DNA from: Halovenus sp.
GTDB taxonomy: Archaea; Halobacteriota; Halobacteria; Halobacteriales; Haloarculaceae
Assembly: GCA_028274925.1 (NCBI GenBank)
Contig: JAQCNR010000057.1
Span: 1 to 5,082, forward strand
Direction: 5' to 3'
DNA length: 5,082 nucleotides
Within the stretch, counting starts at the first letter, position 1; each line of letters begins with the position of its first letter. The position numbers were made by a program, and so were the translations under genes. Shown here in pieces: positions 1-5,082 of this stretch. Below the pieces are notes generated by a model. The model was not told where the DNA came from and searched no databases. It was given only the letters and a program-made list of their open reading frames with translations.

Positions 1-96
1 ACACGGAAGATAAGCTCACCAGCGTTTCGGCGAGTACTGGAGTGCGCGAGCCTCTGGGAAATCCGATTCGCCGCCACCATTCATTTACACTTTCAG

Positions 97-128
97 CCTC
101 TCGAAGAGAGTCATCTCTCTTCGGGGGG
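97..128 (+). repeat. Strong inverted repeat (hairpin) in non-coding region
   Basis: A perfect 9-bp inverted repeat, CGAAGAGAG (102-110) and CTCTCTTCG (115-123), encloses the 4-base loop TCAT. In plus-strand RNA the stem extends outward to 14 bp (97-110 with 115-128), counting two U-G wobbles (99/126 and 101/124) and three more Watson-Crick pairs. In minus-strand RNA the two wobble positions become A-C mismatches, so a plus-strand transcript folds better. No tight U-run follows, only GCTTTCCGTATTT. It could be a 3'-end or processing structure of a gene entering from the left, part of a small RNA, or a DNA operator. Nothing in the window decides between these. Confidence 0.5.
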
Positions 129-192
129 GCTTTCCGTATTTACCGAGAGTGTCAGAGATTGTTCGTGAGTTATCCGACAGTGGTGAGGCTGG

Positions 193-200
193 TTTTAAAA
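193..200. promoter_or_regulatory. Palindromic AT-rich TATA-like box TTTTAAAA
   Basis: TTTTAAAA stands out in a GC-rich background and is its own reverse complement, so it could act as an archaeal TATA box in either direction. On the plus strand a start site would fall near 225, and the first sizeable reading frame after it begins at ATG 304. On the minus strand a start would fall near 168, ahead of the hairpin and whatever lies beyond the left edge. Further T4 runs at 204-207 and 213-216 on the plus strand could instead make the stretch a T-rich archaeal terminator. It is a candidate only. Confidence 0.25.
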
Positions 201-303
201 CTCCTTTTCGCAGTTTTCGGGAGACACGACGGCGAAGCTGAAACACTCTGTCGCACGATGTGAGTCCTGCTCTTCGAGACATCTCGGTGGGGCACGAGCC
301 AGG

Positions 304-540
304 ATGGCACCAGCGATCTGTGGCTCTCGTCGGTGTTCACGCGACCGACTCCAGCACCGTACTCGGCAGTTGCCGATGCGACGACGAGCCCGTGGACTGA
401 TTGTGGATTGCTCACTTCGGTACGTCGAGGGCACCGACGATCCCTTTGTTCTCGCGGTTGCCGGCTTCCGCACCCATCGATTCGACGGGAGACCTCTACC
501 GCACGAACCAACCGCTGCCATCGATTTTACAGCAAAATGA
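304..540 (+). CDS. Doubtful small ORF, 78 aa, no recognised family
   Basis: An ATG-started frame of 78 codons ends in TGA at 538-540. I do not recognise the product. The first half is Arg/Cys-rich and looks like translated non-coding DNA. From about residue 31 onward it becomes more protein-like, with a hydrophobic-acidic mix and moderately high third-position GC. The block 301-480 has about 62% GC by hand count, against about 51% for 61-240. That could mean a small gene, a decayed gene remnant, or an RNA. The start is not supported by a Shine-Dalgarno sequence, although the TTTTAAAA box lies about 105 bp upstream. Competing minus-strand frames over the same bases (170-511 and 195-578) are Ser/Arg-rich and no better. 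More likely not a real gene. Confidence 0.12.
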   Translation: MAPAICGSRRCSRDRLQHRTRQLPMRRRARGLIVDCSLRYVEGTDDPFVLAVAGFRTHRFDGRPLPHEPTAAIDFTAK

Positions 541-643
541 GTGGTGTGTCGTTCCCCACTTGCGACAGTCTTCATCACGGCGCTGGCAGCAGAGATTCTT
601 TCCCGTGGTGTTTTGTTCGGCCGTCTGCTCGGCTGAAGGGTCC

Positions 644-3600
644 CTACCGGTCAACGACGCTAGCGATTTTCTCAACCGGGTGCGGTGGTTTGCCGTGTTG
701 TTTCTCGTAATCGGCGAGCTGCGACCGGCAGGAGGTCCCGGGGGCGACGACCTCCTGGGCTGGCGAGTCGTCGACCGCATCGAAGAGCATCTGACCGATG
801 GCCTGGCTCATCGAGTAGTGTTCGGCCTCGTAACCGAACGAACCGGCCATGCCACAGCAGGTCGTATCGAGCACGTCGACCTCGTATCCCGCCCGCCGCA
901 GGACGCCGACCGCATGGTGATCGCGGCTGGCGGCGGTCTGATGGCAGTGGCCGTGGTAGGACAGCATGCCACCGGCGTCAGTATCAAGCGCCTCGTCGAG
1001 CCGGAAAGTATCGAGATACTCCATCACGCTGTAGCTGTTGTCGGCGACAGCCACAGCGTCGTCGCCCGACAGCAGGTCCAGGTAGTCCTCTTGATACATC
1101 ACCGCGTCCGATGGTTCGACGCTGACAATATCCCAGCCGTCGTCGACTCTCGGGGCCAGTGCGTCGACGTTCTCTCGGGCGGTAGCTTTCGACCGATCCA
1201 GCAGGGCCTTCGAGTGGGCGGGTCGACCGCTGTCGGTCACGTCGTCGGGGATTTCGACGTACACGCCCGCGGCCTCCAGCACCTCGACTGCGGCTTTGCC
1301 GACCTCCGGTTGCGTGTAGTTGGTGTAGGGATCGGCAATCAGCAGTGCCTTCCGGTCGGCCTCGGATTCGGAGAGTGCGGGCAGTCGCTTTCGATCCCAC
1401 TTCTGAAGCGTCTCACGTTTGAACGTGGGCAGGTCACGTTCGCGAGCGATCCCGGCTGTCTTTTCGGCGATCAGCCCCGCCCCCGGGAGACTCGTCGCCC
1501 AGTTCGAGAGCGGCGCAAAGGTACTCCCCAGACTGTACAGCGTCTCGACGTTGGCAAACAGTCTGTCCCGTAGGTCGATTCCCTCGCGTTGGTGGTACTC
1601 GTGTGTGACCTCAGTTTTGAGCTTTGCCATGTCGACACCGCTGGGACAGTCCCGTTTACAGCCCTTACAGCCGATACAGAGGTCGAGTACCTCATGCATA
1701 AACTCGTCCGAGAAGGCGTCGTCGGGGAGGTCGCCGCTCATCGCGCGACGGAGCATGTTGGCACGGCCGCGAGTCGAGGTGATCTCCTCGTGTTCGGTCG
1801 CCCGATAGGTCGGACACATGATCGAGCCAGTGGTGTCCTGATGGCCGGTACAGCCTGCACAACCGTGACAAAGCTCGGCCATTCCTTGGAAGCCGTTGTC
1901 GTTGTCCCAGCGTAACTCCGGTTCGAATCCGGTGTCGAACTCGTAGTCGGAGTCGTACCGCAGGTTCTCTCGCGGGTCGGAGTCCCCACAGACGTTGCCC
2001 GGGTTCAACAGCCCCTGTGGATCGAAGGCGGTCTTGAGTTCCCGGAAGGCGTCCCAGAGTGTCTCGCCGTAGAGTTTCCGGTTCCACGTCGACCGAGCGC
2101 GGCCATCACCGTGTTCGCCCGACACGGACCCGCCGTACTCGATGACGAGGTCGGTCACGGCGTCCGAGATTTCGAACATTGTCTCGATGCCGTCGTCGGC
2201 TTTAAGATCGAGTAGCGGCCGGATATGGAGGACTCCCGGCCCTGCATGGGCGTAGTAGGATGCAAAGGTATCGTACTCGTCGAACAGCGCCTGAATGTCG
2301 GCGACGTATTCCGGGAGGTTCTCCGCGGGAACGGCCGTGTCCTCGACGAACGGCCAGTGTTTCTCGTCGCCAGTCCGCGAGAGGAGAATGGGGAGACCCG
2401 CTTTCCGCATCTTCCAGAATTTGGCCTGCCGCTTGGGGTCGTAGGCCTCCAAGGCGTCGACTGCGTAGGTCTCCTCTGTGGTCCGGACAGGTGTGTTACT
2501 CGGGTCGATAGCGGCGTCGTAGTCCGGCAAGCGATCGGCGAGTAGATCCGCGATCTTTTGCTTGCCGTCCGCTACCGAGTCGGCATAGAACTCGACCAAG
2601 AGCGTCGAGTCGGTCCCCTCGGGCAACGTCCCCACGGCCTCGGCGAACTCCGGGGTATCGCGGGCTAGGTCGAGCAACACGTCGTCCATCACCTCGACAG
2701 CTGCGGGGTCGTGTTCGAGAATCGGCGCGACATCGTGCATCGCCGACAGCACGTCGGAGTAGGTCAACAGCACCACCGACGTCTCGTTGGGGACGGGTTC
2801 GAGCGAGACGGTCGCCTCGGTGACGATTCCCAGGGTCCCCTCGCTGCCGGCCATCAGCCGGCCAACGTTGACTTCGCCACGTTCTTCTGCGTCTTCGACC
2901 AGTTTGTCGAGGTTGTACCCCGAGACGTTCCGCATCAGGTCGGGGTACCGCTCTTTGACTTCCTCGGGATGTTCCTTGAGAATCTTCGAGACGACCGCGT
3001 ACACACGGGCCTCGATGCCGGGGTCAGCAAGCGTGGCCGTCTGTTCGGCCCGCTTGTGGAGCTCGTCAACAGACATCCACTCGAAGGTGGTGACCGTTCC
3101 GTCCGCGAGGACGACCTCGCAGGCTTCGAGATAGCCGTCGGCCTTCTCGTATTTGAGTGAATGTGCACCGGTCGTGTTGTTGCCGATACAGCCCCCGAGC
3201 ACGCTCTTGTCGCCCCACGCCGGGTCAGGGGCGTACTTCAGGCCGTGAGGTTCGAGCCGATCGTTGAGCCGTGCGAGGGTAATCCCTGGCTGGGCGGTCG
3301 CAGTCCCTGCTTCCGGGTCAACGTCGACGAAGCCGTTCAGTTCCTTTTTGAAATCGAGGACGACCGCTTCGTTGACCGTCTGCCCGGCGAGACTTGTCCC
3401 GCCGCCCCGGGGGAGGACTGGTATCCCTTCGTCGGCGCAGTACTCCATTACGGCCTGGACATCGGCGGTAGACGTGGGGACAACGACACCGATTGGTAGC
3501 TGGCTGTAGGCGCTTGCGTCGGTCGCATACAGGTTTCGCGTGTAGCTGTCAAAACGGACATCGCCGTCGACGAGCGACTCGAGGTCGGCGACTAGTTCCG

Positions 3601-3697
3601 GTTCCTCGATATCCTGGCTCCGGTAGTCATAGTCGGTGCGTGGATCGGCCGCTGGGTCCGGATGATGGTCCGGGTTCGTCTCTGATGGCTTGCTCAT
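644..3697 (-). CDS. FAD-linked D-2-hydroxyacid (probably D-lactate) dehydrogenase with fused Fe-S domains
   Basis: This is a complete 1017-residue protein likely to oxidise D-lactate to pyruvate and pass electrons from FAD through Fe-S clusters to the quinone pool, acting as a soluble or peripheral protein at the inner membrane face. After an acidic His/Asp/Pro-rich N-terminus comes a FAD-binding domain of the VAO/PCMH type (about 50-300) with PRGGGTSLAGQ (96-106), GGCIGNNTTGAHS (168-180) and GSEGTLGI (284-291). A FAD-oxidase C-terminal domain (about 300-570) carries SGEHGDGR (526-533) and LNPGN (564-568). Cysteine motif 1 is C610/C613/C616 with C628-Pro. Motif 2 is C674/C677/C680/C684-Pro. 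A cysteine-rich CCG domain (about 780-1017) contains C918, C947-C948-G and C990. Architecture and length match YdiJ/Dld-II-type proteins, among which both D-lactate and D-2-hydroxyglutarate dehydrogenases are known. The adjacent lactate permease favours lactate. ATG at 3697 is the only start that precedes the FAD domain. No Shine-Dalgarno sequence is visible, as is common for leaderless haloarchaeal genes. The stop is TAG at 644-646. Confidence 0.93.
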   Translation of the reverse strand: MSKPSETNPDHHPDPAADPRTDYDYRSQDIEEPELVADLESLVDGDVRFDSYTRNLYATDASAYSQLPIGVVVPTSTADVQAVMEYCADEGIPVLPRGGGTSLAGQTVNEAVVLDFKKELNGFVDVDPEAGTATAQPGITLARLNDRLEPHGLKYAPDPAWGDKSVLGGCIGNNTTGAHSLKYEKADGYLEACEVVLADGTVTTFEWMSVDELHKRAEQTATLADPGIEARVYAVVSKILKEHPEEVKERYPDLMRNVSGYNLDKLVEDAEERGEVNVGRLMAGSEGTLGIVTEATVSLEPVPNETSVVLLTYSDVLSAMHDVAPILEHDPAAVEVMDDVLLDLARDTPEFAEAVGTLPEGTDSTLLVEFYADSVADGKQKIADLLADRLPDYDAAIDPSNTPVRTTEETYAVDALEAYDPKRQAKFWKMRKAGLPILLSRTGDEKHWPFVEDTAVPAENLPEYVADIQALFDEYDTFASYYAHAGPGVLHIRPLLDLKADDGIETMFEISDAVTDLVIEYGGSVSGEHGDGRARSTWNRKLYGETLWDAFRELKTAFDPQGLLNPGNVCGDSDPRENLRYDSDYEFDTGFEPELRWDNDNGFQGMAELCHGCAGCTGHQDTTGSIMCPTYRATEHEEITSTRGRANMLRRAMSGDLPDDAFSDEFMHEVLDLCIGCKGCKRDCPSGVDMAKLKTEVTHEYHQREGIDLRDRLFANVETLYSLGSTFAPLSNWATSLPGAGLIAEKTAGIARERDLPTFKRETLQKWDRKRLPALSESEADRKALLIADPYTNYTQPEVGKAAVEVLEAAGVYVEIPDDVTDSGRPAHSKALLDRSKATARENVDALAPRVDDGWDIVSVEPSDAVMYQEDYLDLLSGDDAVAVADNSYSVMEYLDTFRLDEALDTDAGGMLSYHGHCHQTAASRDHHAVGVLRRAGYEVDVLDTTCCGMAGSFGYEAEHYSMSQAIGQMLFDAVDDSPAQEVVAPGTSCRSQLADYEKQHGKPPHPVEKIASVVDR

Positions 3698-3792
3698 GCA
3701 GTGTGTCTGCTTTCGTATTTCTCTGTGGTATCTTTGCGGGTGATCGGCAGCTCGACCGTGGGGCTTCCGGGGCCTCTATCGTCCGACACCGA
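3698..3792 (-). promoter_or_regulatory. Spacer between lctP and the dehydrogenase, possible weak internal promoter
   Basis: This 95-bp gap separates the permease stop from the dehydrogenase start. Read on the minus strand, the half nearest the dehydrogenase turns A-rich. It holds AAAGATAC at 3728-3735 (31-38 bases before the ATG) and AAATAC at 3715-3720 (18-23 bases before it). Either could be a poor TATA-like element for a leaderless or near-leaderless transcript, but neither matches the haloarchaeal TATA consensus well. No Shine-Dalgarno sequence precedes the ATG and no U-run marks a terminator after lctP. Readthrough from lctP is therefore the simplest model, with an internal promoter possible but unproven. 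Confidence 0.25.
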
Positions 3793-5082
3793 TCAAAACA
3801 CCCCCGGGAAGAGAACGTAGACGCCAAGGCCGGTTAGCAACCCACCGCCGATAATGTAATAGGCGACTGGCAGGAGGTTCAGTCGGATTACCCGGCCGGT
3901 CGACCCGACCAAACCGACCGTCGCCAGTGCTGCGATGACGTTGTGGATGGCGATCGTGTTACCGATGGCCGCACCGATCGTCTGGGCGGCCAGCAGGACG
4001 ACAGTCGGCATCCCCAAGGCCGTGCCAATCTCGAACTGGAAGGCGGCGAAGGTGATGTTGCTGACGGTGATCGAGCCGGCAACGAACGCGCCGATCAGAC
4101 CGACCATCGGCGCGAAAAACGGATAGGCCGCCCCCAGCCCGGAAGCAGTTCCGTCGGCGAGGACGACGATCATGCTGCCGTCGACCGGTGCAGTGCCGTG
4201 AGCGTCGGTTGACAGCATAATCTCGACCATGGCAATGACGAACGCCAACACAACCGCTGGCGAAATGATTTTGCCGACGGCCTCTTTCCAGGCGCCAGCA
4301 ACCTGCTCGGTTGTCATGCCGAAGATCGGGATGGCCACGAGTGCGCTTACCAGCAGCCACGTCCCGGGGACGTAGGCCCACCCGATCGACCCCTGGATAC
4401 CGGTTCCGAAGATATCCCACTGGAGGGTCATCAGCGGTCCTTCTTGGAGGAACGTCGCCACTGGGCCAATCACGCGGGTGCTGATAAGCAACACGACCAA
4501 CACGATGTAGGGCGACCACGCCCGAAGCAGTCCCATGGACGGCGTGTCAACGGGTGCTGAGTCGGACGTGCTGACGCCGCCGTCCGCTGCGGTTCCGGAG
4601 CCAGTGGTCGTTCCGCTGTCGCCGCCGGGTTCGATTTCGCCGACCCAGTGGTCGGGCCACTCCTCGTGTGGCGGGAAGTGCCACTCAGTTTCGGGTTCGA
4701 ACAGGCCGGCCTTGAGCAATCCGACGACGACTCCTGCGCCAATCATCGAGGCCAATAGCGACGGCAGTTCCGGGCCGATGAAGTAGGCGGCCCCGACGTA
4801 GGGTACTGCGAAGGCAACGCCGGCAACGATTGCGAGCGGCACGACTTCCCAGACCGGCGCCAGCGTTCGCTCCTCGCCGAAGAAGTAGACCACCATCGCA
4901 ACCGCAATCAGCGGCATGAAAATGCCCAGCAGTCCGTTGAAAAGCCCCGCGTAGATCGCTGCCTCGGCGGAGTACTGGCCCACGGTCATCCCGGCCCCGT
5001 CAGCAATCTGTGTCTCGGCCGCCGACAGCGGGGTTTCGAAACCGACGATGATCGGCGTGCCGACCGCGCCGAATACGGTCGC
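3793..5082 (-). CDS. lctP: L-lactate permease family transporter (LctP), 5' end beyond window
   Basis: This is an integral-membrane transporter of the lactate permease (LctP/LldP) family, expected to import lactate, and possibly glycolate, with H+ or another cation. The frame is open through the right edge, so 429 residues are visible. Family members are about 500-590 residues, so the N-terminal helices are missing. Counting from the first visible codon, FGAVGTPI at residues 4-11 matches a conserved LctP motif. Later family signatures are GSITVSN at 336-342 in a TFAAFQ context, and GNTIAIHN at 374-381 followed by an ATVGL stretch. I count about nine hydrophobic segments. Between the third and fourth lies a hydrophilic loop with a Trp/Pro/His-rich part and then a low-complexity Gly/Ser/Thr/Asp linker. 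An in-frame ATG at 4989 is internal, because the conserved motif lies upstream of it. The stop is TGA at 3793-3795. The gene lies 95 bp upstream of a FAD/Fe-S hydroxyacid dehydrogenase, which supports lactate as substrate. The family call is firm; substrate specificity is inferred. Confidence 0.95.
   Translation of the reverse strand, partial: ATVFGAVGTPIIVGFETPLSAAETQIADGAGMTVGQYSAEAAIYAGLFNGLLGIFMPLIAVAMVVYFFGEERTLAPVWEVVPLAIVAGVAFAVPYVGAAYFIGPELPSLLASMIGAGVVVGLLKAGLFEPETEWHFPPHEEWPDHWVGEIEPGGDSGTTTGSGTAADGGVSTSDSAPVDTPSMGLLRAWSPYIVLVVLLISTRVIGPVATFLQEGPLMTLQWDIFGTGIQGSIGWAYVPGTWLLVSALVAIPIFGMTTEQVAGAWKEAVGKIISPAVVLAFVIAMVEIMLSTDAHGTAPVDGSMIVVLADGTASGLGAAYPFFAPMVGLIGAFVAGSITVSNITFAAFQFEIGTALGMPTVVLLAAQTIGAAIGNTIAIHNVIAALATVGLVGSTGRVIRLNLLPVAYYIIGGGLLTGLGVYVLFPGVF
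4540..4635 (-). other. Low-complexity Gly/Ser/Thr/Asp linker inside LctP
   Basis: Within the permease, about 32 residues between the third and fourth visible membrane segments are almost entirely Gly, Ser, Thr, Ala and Asp, with no hydrophobic stretch. It directly follows a Trp/Pro/His-rich hydrophilic segment and precedes the helix beginning at the AWSPYIVL stretch. It looks like a flexible solvent-exposed loop of the acidic, low-complexity kind common in haloarchaeal proteins. The reading frame stays intact on both sides, so it is an insertion or linker and not damage. Confidence 0.7.

Larger units (their letters stand above)
1..643. other. Region without a supported gene
   Basis: This stretch downstream of the dehydrogenase has about 57% GC by hand count, clearly lower than the gene bodies (68-70% in two sampled 60-base lines). 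No frame on either strand shows the acidic composition or conserved motifs seen in the two real genes. Two plus-strand frames are open from the left edge, one to a stop at 166-168 and one to 261-263. On the minus strand a frame from ATG 78-80 runs off the left edge, so an unseen neighbour could reach into the first 80-260 bases, but nothing identifies one. The notable contents are the hairpin at 97-128 and the AT-rich box at 193-200. I see no tRNA, rRNA, CRISPR repeat or insertion-sequence end here. Just after the dehydrogenase stop, a short GCCG/CGGC stem on the minus strand is not followed by a U-run, so no terminator is called. Confidence 0.6.

Noticed and set aside
1..80. Minus-strand frame from ATG 78-80 running off the left edge
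   Set aside because: Only about 26 residues are visible and they are not acidic or motif-bearing. A start there cannot be told from chance.
3..263. Plus-strand frame open from the left edge, containing an ATG at 42
   Set aside because: The product is Arg/Ser-rich with no acidic bias or recognisable domain, it runs through the hairpin, and a second plus-strand frame is also open from the edge. A real C-terminus cannot be chosen.
275..286. Short palindrome CGAGA-CA-TCTCG
   Set aside because: Five-base arms are expected about once by chance in a stretch this long, and no second copy or nearby promoter supports an operator.
592..643. Possible terminator just after the dehydrogenase stop
   Set aside because: On the minus strand there is only a 4-bp GCCG/CGGC stem and no following U-run. 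The nearest T4 on that strand is about 110 bases downstream.
401..1573. A 390-codon open frame on the plus strand opposite the C-terminal third of the dehydrogenase
   Set aside because: It is antisense to a conserved Fe-S/CCG region whose motifs are unambiguous. Its Val/His/Arg/Gly-heavy, motif-free product is typical of the mirror frame of a GC-rich acidic gene.
1918..1932. tRNA T-arm look-alike, CCGG-TTCGAAT-CCGG
   Set aside because: It lies inside the dehydrogenase coding frame. Only a 4-bp self-complementary stem is present, and no acceptor, D or anticodon arms can be placed around it.
3793..4989. Treating ATG 4989 as the start of a 398-residue permease
   Set aside because: The frame remains open upstream to the window edge and contains the conserved FGAVGTPI motif before this ATG, so the true start lies outside the window.

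Overview
The window reads as haloarchaeal chromosome. The two long genes are GC-rich, and their soluble protein segments are strongly acidic (many Asp/Glu, few Lys). The visible proteins resemble haloarchaeal lactate-uptake and lactate-oxidation proteins. The genus cannot be named from this sequence alone.

Layout: everything confidently coding lies on the minus strand. Transcription enters from the right edge through a lactate permease gene (lctP), whose 5' end is outside the window (5082 down to 3793). A 95-bp spacer (3698-3792) follows. Then comes a complete 1017-residue gene (3697 down to 644) that fuses a FAD-linked 2-hydroxyacid dehydrogenase to two [4Fe-4S]-type cysteine motifs and a C-terminal cysteine-rich (CCG) domain. 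The left 643 bp hold no gene I can support. This stretch is lower in GC (about 57% by hand count) and contains a strong hairpin at 97-128, an AT-rich TTTTAAAA box at 193-200, and one weak 78-codon reading frame.

How the genes work together: the permease would import lactate, and the fused flavo-iron-sulfur enzyme would oxidise a D-2-hydroxyacid, most simply D-lactate to pyruvate, passing electrons through its Fe-S centres to the respiratory chain. Same-strand order and short spacing suggest an operon or at least a functional pair. The main functional uncertainty is the enzyme's substrate, because proteins of this architecture and length include both D-lactate and D-2-hydroxyglutarate dehydrogenases. 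I did not find a convincing undescribed system. This is mostly an ordinary metabolic locus with a few points worth checking.
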